A stretch of 16,580 nt of DNA from an uncultured Faecalibacterium sp. (GTDB lineage: Bacteria > Bacillota > Clostridia > Oscillospirales > Ruminococcaceae). The stretch is taken from the NCBI GenBank assembly GCA_934525325.1, contig CAKSZE010000037.1, positions 1 through 16,580 on the forward strand, written 5' to 3'. A model generated the notes under the pieces. It made no database searches and was not told the origin of the DNA. It worked only from the letters and a program-made list of their open reading frames with translations. Every line of letters starts with the position of its first letter. Position 1 is the first letter of the stretch. Of the stretch, positions 6,988 to 13,859 are shown in pieces. The position numbers were made by a program, and so were the translations under genes.

Positions 6988-7024
6988 GCCCGGGATACCC
7001 GCGCAGCGCAGGGTATCTCCGGGC
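6988..7024 (-). other. Large hairpin between dipeptidase and transporter genes
   Basis: On the plus strand GCCCGG-GATACCC (6988-7000) pairs with GGGTATC-T-CCGGGC (7011-7024), with one bulged base and a 10-base loop. On the minus strand, the direction of both flanking genes, no T-run follows, so it is not a standard terminator. It may be a factor-assisted terminator, an RNA-stability element or an attenuator. The rest of 6892-7050 holds only a poor promoter candidate (TTGCCC, 17 bases, TATGGT on the minus strand). Confidence 0.6.
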
Positions 7025-7050
7025 ATATTTTGCAATTTTTCCAGTTATTA

Positions 7051-8040
7051 TTACAGGTTGTTTTTAAAGAAGCGGTAGGCGTTGCGCCAGTAGATGGCTT
7101 CCACCTCGTCCTCGGTAAAGCCCTCGCGGCGCAGTGCCTCGGCCAGCAGCGGCATATCTGCCGCCGTTTCCAGCTCGTGCTGGCCGCCGATGCCGTCAAA
7201 GTCGCTGCCAAGGCTGATGACCTCAATACCGCCCACCTGCTTGAAGTGCGCCGCGTGCTTTGCCAGCCGCTCCACCGTGCTGCGGCAAAGCTTCGGGTGT
7301 GCCGAGTCTGCGTCCACAAAGGAAGCGCAGTAGTTCAGCCCCGCAATGCCGCCTTTTTCTGCCAGTGCGCGGATCATCTCATCGGTCAGGTTGCGGTTGT
7401 GGGGCGACAGGGCACGGCAGTTGGAGTGGCTTGCCGCAAAGGGACGGGTGCTGTGGTTTGCGATGTCCCAGAAACCCTTATCGGAAAGGTGGCTCACGTC
7501 TGCGGTGATGTGCAGCTTTTCCATCTCCTCCAAAAAGGCAAAGCCCCGCTCGGTCAGGCCGGTCTCGGTGTTGGCCACCAGCGGCCCGCCGGGGTTTGCG
7601 TTGGGGGCTGCCAGTTCGTTGGGATAGTTCCATGTCAGGGTCATCATGCGCACGCCCAGTTCCTGCAGCCGCCGCAGCACGCCCAGACTGCCCTTGCAGC
7701 AGCCGCCCTCTTCCACCGTCAGCATGGCGCTGAGTTTGCCCTCGGCGCGGTTGCGCTCAAGATCGGCGGCGGTGTACACAGGGGCGATCTTTTCCGGGTA
7801 AGCCGCCATGAGCCGCTTGAAGATGTCGATCTCTTCCAGCACGCTTACCAGCGGGTCGGCCCCGGGGGCGGGGTCGGCCAGATCCACATAGGCCGCAAAG
7901 CATTGCAGCAGATAATCCCCCTGCTGCAATTTTTCAAGGTCGATATGCAGATCGTTGTGCAAAAAGCTTTTGGGTGCGCCCGCCTTTTCGGCGCGGCGCA
8001 GTTCGAGCAGGGTATCACAATGCAGATCCCAAACCTTCAT
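7051..8040 (-). CDS. Membrane dipeptidase-like hydrolase (peptidase M19)
   Basis: This is a zinc-dependent dipeptidase of the renal-dipeptidase family in the amidohydrolase superfamily. The 329-residue product has HxD at His7-Asp9 for the first metal, the bridging glutamate in VEEGG (110-113), VSH with His184, ASH with His205, and GSDFDG with Asp280. All catalytic positions are present. No signal peptide is visible, so the enzyme is probably cytoplasmic and cleaves dipeptides, possibly including D-amino-acid dipeptides. AGGAG lies 10 bases before ATG 8040. It starts 15 bases after the SNF2 gene stop and is probably translated from the same message. The functional link with the helicase is unclear. 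Confidence 0.93.
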   Translation of the reverse strand: MKVWDLHCDTLLELRRAEKAGAPKSFLHNDLHIDLEKLQQGDYLLQCFAAYVDLADPAPGADPLVSVLEEIDIFKRLMAAYPEKIAPVYTAADLERNRAEGKLSAMLTVEEGGCCKGSLGVLRRLQELGVRMMTLTWNYPNELAAPNANPGGPLVANTETGLTERGFAFLEEMEKLHITADVSHLSDKGFWDIANHSTRPFAASHSNCRALSPHNRNLTDEMIRALAEKGGIAGLNYCASFVDADSAHPKLCRSTVERLAKHAAHFKQVGGIEVISLGSDFDGIGGQHELETAADMPLLAEALRREGFTEDEVEAIYWRNAYRFFKNNL

Positions 8041-8055
8041 GATGGATACACTCCT

Positions 8056-11000
8056 TTATGCTTCTTCTCCCAGCAGCTGCAGCAGCTGTTCGGGGTTCAT
8101 GGACAAAATCGCGCCGTCTGCTCCGCCGGTAACGGTGTCGGCCAGCGACTGCTTGGCCTGTTGCAGCTCCACGATCTTTTCCTCAATGGTGTCCTGCGCG
8201 ATCAGCCGGTACACCTGTACCGGGTTGCGCTGACCGATGCGGTAGGCGCGGTCGGTGGCCTGATTCTGCGCGGCAAGGTTCCACCACGGGTCGTAGTGGA
8301 TAACGATATCAGCGGCGGTCAGGTTGAGGCCCGTGCCGCCCGCCCGCAGCGAGATGAGAAAGACGTCTGCCTCGCCCTGATTGAACCGGCGCACCTGCTC
8401 GGCACGCACCGGCTTCGGGGTAGAGCCTTGCAGGGTGAAGTGGCTCACCCCGGCTTCGTCCAGCCGCTTTGCCAGCAGTTCCAGCATGGAGGTGAACTGG
8501 CTGAACAGCAGGATGCGGTGCCCGCCCGACACCGCCTCGGTGACAAGTTCCAGACAGGCTTCCAGCTTGGCGCTGCTGCCCGTCCAGTTGTCTGCCACAA
8601 GGCGCGGGTCGCAGCAGATCTCCCGCAGCCGCATCAGCACGGCAAACACGGTCATCTTGTCCTCCGGCTTTGCCGCCCGCAGCTTTTCCCGGGCGTCCAC
8701 CACCGCTGCCAGATACAGCTTGCGCTGCTCTGTTTCCAGCTCGACGCGGCGCACATTCTCCGTTTTGGGCGGCAGCTCCCGCAGCACTTCCGACTTCATG
8801 CGCCGCAGGATGAAGGGCCCGGTGAACTGGTTCAGCCGCCGCACGGCGTTGGCATCCTCGTCCTGCACGATAGGCTTTTCAAACCGGGCGCAGAAGGTCT
8901 TGTAGGGGGGCAGATACCCGGGCATCAAAAAGGAGAAGATGCTCCACAATTCGCCCAAGCGGTTCTCCACCGGGGTGCCGGTCAGGGCAAAGCGCACCCG
9001 GCTGTTCACCCGGCACACCGCCTTGTATTTCTGGGTGGTGTGGTTTTTAATGGCCTGCGCTTCGTCCAGAATGCAGGCGTAAAAGCTTTGCCCGGCATAC
9101 AGCTTTTCGTCCCGGCGCAGCAGGTCGTAGCTGGTGATGACGATATCCGCCTGCGCCCACCCATCGACCAGCGCAGCGCGGTGGGCGGCATCGCCATCCA
9201 TGGCAACGCTTTGCAGCTGCGGGGTGAATTTCTGGCATTCCTCCTGCCAGTTCAGCACCAGCGACGCCGGGCAGACGATAAGGCTGGGCAGCTGCTGCCC
9301 GCCCTCCTTCATGGCCAGCAGGTAGCTGAGCACCTGCACGGTCTTGCCCAGACCCATATCGTCAGCCAGAATACCGCCCATGCCGTAGCCGTCCAGTGTA
9401 CGCAGCCAGCGGTAGCCGTCCCGCTGGTATTTGCGCAGGGTCTTTTGCAGGGAGAGCGGCGGGGTATACTCGCTGTCCCGCACGGCATGGAAGCTGCGGC
9501 TGATGCGCCGGAAGGCATCGTCCCGGTCAAACCGCAGGCCGTTCTGCCCCGAAAGCGCCCAGTCCAGCGTAGGCGCACGGTAGAGCGGCAGGGCGGCGTG
9601 GCCGTCCTTCAGCTTTGCGCCGGAAAGTTCCAGTGTGTCGTTCAGCTCGTCCAGCCCTTCCAGACTGTCGTCCAGCCGCAGCAGACTGCCGTCCCGCAGG
9701 CGGTGGTAGCGTTTTTTCTGGTGCAGGGACTGCAAAAGCTCCCGCAGCTCCTCCACCGGGAAGGCGCCGGTGTCCACTTCCAAGTCCAGCACACTGCCGT
9801 GCACCGACACCCCTACCGAAATTTTAGGCGGGGCGGCTTGCAGATTGCGGAAGGCATCGGTCTGGTACACCTCACCCATCGCCAGCAGGGCGGGAATGCC
9901 CTCTTCCAGCAGCTGGAAAAGTGCTTCCTCCCCGGAAATGCTGTAATGCCCGGGCTTGCCGGGCTGGGGTTCCAGATAGGTTTCCAGCAGCCGCTTTGCC
10001 CGGTTCTCGGTGCGGGCATCCCGCAAAAGATCCGGCGGCACCGGCTCGCCGGGGGCTACCCTGTCCTCGCCGTACAGAAAGACCGGGTAAGCTGTGACCG
10101 TAAGCCCCCGGTCGGCGTCCAGATAAAACTGCACCACCGGTTCCAGCGGGATCTGATTCAGCAGCAGCCGGTCGGGGTCCACGATGTTCACCCGGTTGCC
10201 CAGTTCCGGCAGCACATAGCTGCAAAAGGCGGCGGCGTCCGCGCTGGTAAAGAACAAACTGCGCCCGCCAAAGGCATCCAGCACCGGCAGCACCCGGCGG
10301 CATTCCTCCCGCTGCATCCGCCAGAGGGTGGTTTCTCCCAGCAGGTAGGCGTAGTCCAGCCCCTGCACCCCGCTGAGCGCCGGGGTGCAGCTTAGCTGCA
10401 CGCCGCCTTTGCGGCGCTCCACCTTCAGGCTGATGACCGGCAGACCCTCTTTAAGGGTATAGCCGCCCACAACGCCCTCGGCGGCGTAAAGTTCTACGAG
10501 GGCATCCAGCCCCTCGCCGGTCAGCGGCAGACCGCCCGCCGGGCCTTTATCCCAAGCAGAGCGCATTGTTCCCTCGGCTTCAAACGCCTGCCGGGCGCTC
10601 ACCTGACGGCGCAGCAGCCGCAGCAATTGCTGTGCATCCGGGGCAAAGGCGTCCCACCGGTGTACAAACGCCAGTGATTTGCCGTAGCTGACGCTTTCGC
10701 CCTGCTCGATCGCATCCAGAAAATGCGGAATGCTTTTTATCAGGTACTGCCGCCCGCCGATGCCGTCCGAGACCCGCAGCCTCAGCCAGACACGGTCATT
10801 GTGCACCGTAAGCTCCGGCTCCAGCAAAGCAAAGCCGGTGCGCTGCAAAGCGGGCTGGGGCTGCTGCTGTGCATCCTCCCGCTGGTAGCGCTTCAGCAGC
10901 AGCTGGGCCTCATAGTCGGTCTCCGGCTCCTCGCCCCGCCACTTGCGGCCGAACAGCATATCCAGCCCGGCGCTGTAACTGTCCTTGCGGGGCTCGGTGC

Positions 11001-11361
11001 TCAAGCCTGCCACGCCCCGCTGCACCCCGGGGATGCTCTCCGGCTTTTTTTCCGGGGCATCCGGGGCAGGCGGGTTCTTTTCCGCGTCCTGCAGCAGCAG
11101 CGCGCCGATATGCTTGCAGTAGGTGCCGTCGCCGTTCTGGTTATAGGGGCAGTCGCAGGAGGCGCTGACAAAGCTGCCGTTTTCCCGCAGCCAGACCTGC
11201 GTATAATAGCAGTCCGGCCCGCTGCCCTGCACCAGCGCTGTCAGGTGCCGCACCCCGTCCTCGTTGGTGGTGCAGCTGCTTTGCAGGATGCGCTTGCGGT
11301 ACTTCTGCGCCCGCTCAAAGATGCTTTTGCCCAGCAATGCGCGGATCTCCTGTGCGTCCAT
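8056..11361 (-). CDS. SWIM zinc-finger SNF2-family helicase
   Basis: The 1101-residue protein starts with a SWIM-type zinc finger (Cys69, Cys71, Cys82, His84 in SCDC...YCKH). A long region of about 500 residues typical of bacterial SNF2-associated domains follows, then a complete motor. The motor has ADDMGLGKT (Walker A, about 666-674), ILDEAQ (Walker B, about 765), LTGTPVENR (motif III, about 793), LISLRAGGTGLNL (motif V) and QATDRAYRIGQR (motif VI, about 1037). Such proteins are DNA translocases; bacterial relatives such as RapA and YwqA act on transcription complexes or DNA repair, but this one's role is unknown. ATG 11361 is preferred because GGGAGGGAG precedes it; an ATG 36 codons upstream lies in non-coding-like sequence. 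The dipeptidase follows in the same transcript. Confidence 0.95.
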   Translation of the reverse strand: MDAQEIRALLGKSIFERAQKYRKRILQSSCTTNEDGVRHLTALVQGSGPDCYYTQVWLRENGSFVSASCDCPYNQNGDGTYCKHIGALLLQDAEKNPPAPDAPEKKPESIPGVQRGVAGLSTEPRKDSYSAGLDMLFGRKWRGEEPETDYEAQLLLKRYQREDAQQQPQPALQRTGFALLEPELTVHNDRVWLRLRVSDGIGGRQYLIKSIPHFLDAIEQGESVSYGKSLAFVHRWDAFAPDAQQLLRLLRRQVSARQAFEAEGTMRSAWDKGPAGGLPLTGEGLDALVELYAAEGVVGGYTLKEGLPVISLKVERRKGGVQLSCTPALSGVQGLDYAYLLGETTLWRMQREECRRVLPVLDAFGGRSLFFTSADAAAFCSYVLPELGNRVNIVDPDRLLLNQIPLEPVVQFYLDADRGLTVTAYPVFLYGEDRVAPGEPVPPDLLRDARTENRAKRLLETYLEPQPGKPGHYSISGEEALFQLLEEGIPALLAMGEVYQTDAFRNLQAAPPKISVGVSVHGSVLDLEVDTGAFPVEELRELLQSLHQKKRYHRLRDGSLLRLDDSLEGLDELNDTLELSGAKLKDGHAALPLYRAPTLDWALSGQNGLRFDRDDAFRRISRSFHAVRDSEYTPPLSLQKTLRKYQRDGYRWLRTLDGYGMGGILADDMGLGKTVQVLSYLLAMKEGGQQLPSLIVCPASLVLNWQEECQKFTPQLQSVAMDGDAAHRAALVDGWAQADIVITSYDLLRRDEKLYAGQSFYACILDEAQAIKNHTTQKYKAVCRVNSRVRFALTGTPVENRLGELWSIFSFLMPGYLPPYKTFCARFEKPIVQDEDANAVRRLNQFTGPFILRRMKSEVLRELPPKTENVRRVELETEQRKLYLAAVVDAREKLRAAKPEDKMTVFAVLMRLREICCDPRLVADNWTGSSAKLEACLELVTEAVSGGHRILLFSQFTSMLELLAKRLDEAGVSHFTLQGSTPKPVRAEQVRRFNQGEADVFLISLRAGGTGLNLTAADIVIHYDPWWNLAAQNQATDRAYRIGQRNPVQVYRLIAQDTIEEKIVELQQAKQSLADTVTGGADGAILSMNPEQLLQLLGEEA

Positions 11362-11406
11362 GTGGTCTCCCTCCCCTGTGCTGTCGCGGTTCCGGTCTAT
11401 TCTATA

Positions 11407-11435
11407 AGAATACCGCGTTCCACCCCGGGATGCAA
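11407..11435 (-). promoter_or_regulatory. Promoter of the SNF2-dipeptidase operon
   Basis: The minus strand has TTGCAT (11430-11435), a 17-base spacer and TATTCT (11407-11412). The -35 hexamer is identical to those at 13009 and 13753. A TTTTTT run lies 12 bases upstream of the -35, at the edge of the repeat element. Confidence 0.65.
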
Positions 11436-11447
11436 GGGCAGAAGGGT

Positions 11448-11616
11448 AAAAAACGTTTAGAAAAGGCAAGGCCGGACGATTTTGAATGGCTTCCGCTACG
11501 CTCTAGCCATTTTCAGCGGAAGAATTATTTTTATATAGAGCAATACCGGAGCGTCTGCGGACGCTCCGGTATTGCATTTTTCACGGGAAAGGCCATAAAG
11601 GGAAACGGCATTTGCA
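11448..11616 (-). repeat. Intergenic hairpin repeat element, copy 1
   Basis: About 169 bases are alignable along their whole length with 13024-13188. Shared blocks on the plus strand are an A6 run at the left edge, GACGATTT, an AATGGC hairpin, TTCAG, ATTATTTTTA, the core GAGCGTCTGCGGACGCTC, TTTTCACGGGAA and GGGAAACGGCATTTGCA at the right edge. The small hairpin is 11485-11491 with 11505-11511 (13-base loop). The large one is a perfect 16-base-pair stem, 11540-11555 with 11560-11575, loop TGCG, followed by ATTTTT on the plus strand. No protein-coding signal is seen. The strand given is that of the flanking genes. Together with the flanking promoter and terminator this accounts for most of the 377-base gap 11362-11738. 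Confidence 0.82.
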
Positions 11617-11666
11617 CCTGCGGAAACATCCGCACTGCGGGGTTGCTTCTTGGCTCTCAACGGGTC

Positions 11667-11699
11667 AAAGAAAAAGCACCCGCAAACGCCTTCGGGTGC
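11667..11699 (-). terminator. Terminator of the GGDEF gene
   Basis: On the minus strand GCACCCG and CGGGTGC (11693-11699 with 11676-11682) form a 7-base-pair stem around a 10-base loop, followed by TTTTTCTTT. It lies about 40 bases past the GGDEF stop codon. Confidence 0.85.
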
Positions 11700-11738
11700 C
11701 AACGCACAGATGGAAGGGTTGCAGGTGCTATCTTTATT

Positions 11739-12899
11739 TTAGGAAGTTCCGCGCTTGCGGGTCTTGAGGTGGTACATCTCCTGATCGGCCTTATCGATCA
11801 GGTCGTGCACGGTGGCAATGTCCGGCTCAAGACGGGCGCAGCCGATGCTGATCTCGATCTGGTAGGGCTTGCCGGAGACGGCATTGGCCGCGTCCAATTC
11901 CCGCTGGATGGAAGCGATCAGGGTGCGCACCTCCACGCTGTTGCAGCCGCAGGCGATGCAAAATTCATCGCCGCCGTAGCGCGCCAGCACGCCGTTATAG
12001 TTGGCGCACACCTTTTTCAGGATGCCCGCCAGCAGCACCAGTGCGGCGTCGCCTTCCAGGTGGCCGTATTCATCGTTGATGTGCTTGAAGCGGTCCATGT
12101 CCATCATGAGGAAATGCAGCGAGCGGTTGGGGTGGCGGCGGTAGTAGGGCAGCTCACTTTCCAGATAGCGCAGCGCCACGATGCGGTTGCTGACGCCGGT
12201 CAGGGTGTCCACCGTGAACTTGGTCTGCAACACCAGCACATACACGCACACCAGCCCCAGCGTAATGCCGCAGCACAGCAGCCCGCGCCCGGGCAGCCAG
12301 CCTTGCAGCAAAAAGCCTGCCGCCGGCGCAAGCGCAAGCAGCAGCAGGGTCTTCAGTTCCTCCTTGGGGGTTTCCTGCTTCCAGTGGCTCAGCGTCCAGC
12401 TGCAGCGGAGAAAGGCTGCTGCCAGATAGGCAAGCCCCACCAGCTTCGGCCCCCAGAACAGGGTGCTGCCCCGCAGCCCCTCTGCATCCAGATAGCAAAA
12501 GCCGTTTTCGTCCCGCGCTGTCAGCAGCGCCAGCAAAAGCAGCGCCTGCGGCACGGCACTGAGCGCCAGCCTGCGGCCGTCCTCCATCCAGGTATGCCCC
12601 AGCTCTGCCTCCACATACAAAAACACCAGCAGGCAGCAACACGCCGCCAGCAGATAAAACAAGATACTGCCCCCGGCGTTCAGCCGGTAGGTCAGGGGAA
12701 TGCCCAGTTCCTGCCACGCGCCCAGCTGCGCCAGCGCACTGCCATAATCTACGATCGTCAGCGCCCCGGCAAACCACAGCAGCGCCGTGAACAGCCGCCC
12801 GGGCAAACTTTTATCCCGCATTTTCTGCTGCGCCCGCAGCAAAACCGCCAGTGTGACCAGACAGACCGCACTGACCTGAGTATGCGCAATAGCATCCAT
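11739..12899 (-). CDS. Membrane-bound diguanylate cyclase (GGDEF domain)
   Basis: The enzyme should make cyclic di-GMP from two GTP. Residues 1 to about 226 form roughly six or seven membrane segments, probably a sensor. The C-terminal domain (about 230-386) has LTGVSNR (233-239), MDMDRFKHINDEYGH (266-280), the intact active site RYGGDEF (307-313) and ISIGCA (350-355). The metal ligand Asp267 region and GGDEF are intact, so activity is expected. The RxxD inhibitory site normally a few residues before GGDEF is missing (NYNG at 300-303), so product inhibition at that site is not expected. AAGGAG lies 11 bases before ATG 12899. It is a single-gene unit with its own promoter and terminator. A stem-loop (12924-12942) lies in the leader, but I see no cyclic-di-GMP riboswitch. 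Confidence 0.93.
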   Translation of the reverse strand: MDAIAHTQVSAVCLVTLAVLLRAQQKMRDKSLPGRLFTALLWFAGALTIVDYGSALAQLGAWQELGIPLTYRLNAGGSILFYLLAACCCLLVFLYVEAELGHTWMEDGRRLALSAVPQALLLLALLTARDENGFCYLDAEGLRGSTLFWGPKLVGLAYLAAAFLRCSWTLSHWKQETPKEELKTLLLLALAPAAGFLLQGWLPGRGLLCCGITLGLVCVYVLVLQTKFTVDTLTGVSNRIVALRYLESELPYYRRHPNRSLHFLMMDMDRFKHINDEYGHLEGDAALVLLAGILKKVCANYNGVLARYGGDEFCIACGCNSVEVRTLIASIQRELDAANAVSGKPYQIEISIGCARLEPDIATVHDLIDKADQEMYHLKTRKRGTS

Positions 12900-12985
12900 G
12901 CCGCAACGCTCTCCTTTTTCTTAGGGCGGCTTACGCCGTCCCGACCCTTTTCCGTTCTTCCAACGTTCCTTTTTCACACAGCCTT

Positions 12986-13014
12986 ATTGTACCAAATCCA
13001 TAACAAATATGCAA
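12986..13014 (-). promoter_or_regulatory. Promoter of the GGDEF gene
   Basis: The minus strand has TTGCAT (13009-13014), a 17-base spacer and TACAAT (12986-12991), preceded by an extended -10 TGG. The leader of about 80 bases carries a hairpin GGGCGGC-TTAC-GCCGTCCC (12924-12942, one bulge). A TTTTTT run of repeat copy 2 lies 9 bases upstream of the -35. Confidence 0.8.
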
Positions 13015-13023
13015 CACAAACTG

Positions 13024-13188
13024 AAAAAATCATACAAAAAAGAGCGCAAGACGATTTAAAATGGCCTCCGTTATACTTTGGCCATATTCAGGAAAGGATT
13101 ATTTTTAATTTCGGGATAACAGAGCGTCTGCGGACGCTCCGTTATCCCATTTTCACGGGAAGGGGCGTAGCGGGAAACGGCATTTGCA
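13024..13188 (-). repeat. Intergenic hairpin repeat element, copy 2
   Basis: This is the second copy of the element at 11448-11616, in the same orientation and with the same order of blocks. The small hairpin is ATGGCC (13061-13066) with GGCCAT (13080-13085), again with a 13-base loop. The large hairpin is 13113-13128 with 13133-13148, loop TGCG, 15 of 16 pairs (A13121 faces C13140), followed by ATTTTC on the plus strand. The outer stem sequence differs from copy 1 (GGGATAAC against GCAATACC), yet pairing is kept. With the promoter and the next terminator it accounts for most of the 363-base gap 12900-13262. Confidence 0.82.
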
Positions 13189-13214
13189 GCACGAATTTCT
13201 TCGCTATAAAAAGC

Positions 13215-13248
13215 AAAAACACCGGAACGTCTTTCGGCGCTCCGGTGT
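13215..13248 (-). terminator. Terminator of the metalloregulator gene
   Basis: On the minus strand ACACCGGAGCG (13248-13238) pairs with CGTTCCGGTGT (13229-13219) through an 11-base stem with one G-T pair, followed by TTTTTGCTTTTT. It lies directly after the stop codon at 13263. The stem core resembles the terminator at 1257. Confidence 0.9.
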
Positions 13249-13262
13249 CTCTTGAAATCAAA

Positions 13263-13652
13263 TCACTTTGCCTGCGGATGGGCGGTATCGTTGCGCAGGG
13301 CGCTTTCGCGGATCTTTTCCAGCGTCTGCTCGCTGAGGATGTGCTCTGCCTTGCAGGCGTCCTCGGCGGCGGTCTGCTCGTCCACGCCCAGCTGCACAAA
13401 GAAGTGGGTCAGCAGCTGGTGGCGGCTGTAAATGCGCTGGGCGATCTCCAACCCGGGCTCCAGCAGGGTCAGGTTGCCTTCGCCGTCCACCGCGATATAG
13501 CCGTTCTCCCGCAGCTTTTTCATGGCGATGCTCACGCTGGCTTTGGTAAAGCCCAGCTCATTGACAACATCAATGGAGCGCACTTTGCCCATACGCTGGC
13601 TCAGCATCAGGATCGTTTCAAGATAATCTTCCGCGGACTGGTGGATCTGCAT
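13263..13652 (-). CDS. DtxR/MntR-family metal-dependent transcriptional regulator
   Basis: The 129-residue protein has an N-terminal winged helix (IDVVNELGFTKASVSIAMKK, 27-46) and a metal-binding dimerization domain, without the C-terminal SH3-like domain of DtxR, as in MntR. Compared with B. subtilis MntR (Asp8, Glu11, His77, Glu99, Glu102, His103), the matching residues are Asp9, Glu12, His78, Cys100, Glu103 and His104. All are kept except Glu99, replaced by cysteine as at Cys102 of DtxR. The protein should bind Mn or Fe and repress uptake genes. ATG 13652 has AGGAGG 11 bases upstream; the open frame extends further without a ribosome site. It is a single-gene unit with its own promoter and terminator. 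The family call is firm; metal preference is open. Confidence 0.92.
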   Translation of the reverse strand: MQIHQSAEDYLETILMLSQRMGKVRSIDVVNELGFTKASVSIAMKKLRENGYIAVDGEGNLTLLEPGLEIAQRIYSRHQLLTHFFVQLGVDEQTAAEDACKAEHILSEQTLEKIRESALRNDTAHPQAK

Positions 13653-13695
13653 GGTTTGTCCGGCCTCCTGCCTTATTCCCTCTGAGGGATTTTTC

Positions 13696-13721
13696 CGACA
13701 GGGTATGTGTACCCTCTGTCG
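13696..13721 (-). other. Hairpin at the 5' end of the metalloregulator message
   Basis: On the minus strand CGACA pairs with TGTCG, and GGGTA with TACCC around a CACA loop, with a GA bulge (13696-13721). It lies a few bases after the expected transcription start. It may stabilize the message or act as a second regulatory site. Confidence 0.5.
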
Positions 13722-13729
13722 TATGTTAA

Positions 13730-13758
13730 AGGATATCACACTTTTGCGGTTGATGCAA
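13730..13758 (-). promoter_or_regulatory. Promoter of the metalloregulator gene
   Basis: The minus strand has TTGCAT (13753-13758), a 17-base spacer and TATCCT (13730-13735), with TGA before the -10 box (extended -10). The leader is about 70 bases. Confidence 0.7.
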
Positions 13759-13769
13759 GTAATTCGCAG

Positions 13770-13787
13770 CAAGTTTGGTCAAACTAA
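13770..13787 (-). promoter_or_regulatory. Candidate metalloregulator operator palindrome
   Basis: AGTTTGGTCAAACT (13772-13785) is an inverted repeat of AGTTTG/CAAACT type; its outer bases keep A/T character. The size and T/A-rich arms recall DtxR/MntR-family boxes. It lies about 12 bases upstream of the -35 of the regulator's promoter, an unusual place for simple repression. Confidence 0.45.
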
Positions 13788-13859
13788 CCATATTTTTTCT
13801 GCACAGAACTGCTGTTTTGCCGGTTTTGCACCGCTCCTGTTTTGTGCAAAGGGTGCAAT

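Noticed and set aside
6610..10395. A plus-strand open frame of 1261 codons opposite the transporter, dipeptidase and helicase
   Set aside because: It lies antisense to three well-supported genes, and its translation is low-complexity and rich in His, Gln and Gly, as expected of a shadow frame.
8056..11361. SNF2 helicase as part of an anti-phage system such as DISARM
   Set aside because: No methyltransferase, nuclease or other defence gene is beside it; SWIM-SNF2 proteins of this build are widespread outside defence loci.
12900..12985. A cyclic-di-GMP riboswitch in the GGDEF leader
   Set aside because: Only a simple short hairpin is present; the conserved bases of the known riboswitch classes were not found.
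11337..13685. A plus-strand open frame of 782 codons crossing both repeat copies
   Set aside because: It runs antisense to the GGDEF gene and through promoters, terminators and hairpins; no protein family is seen.
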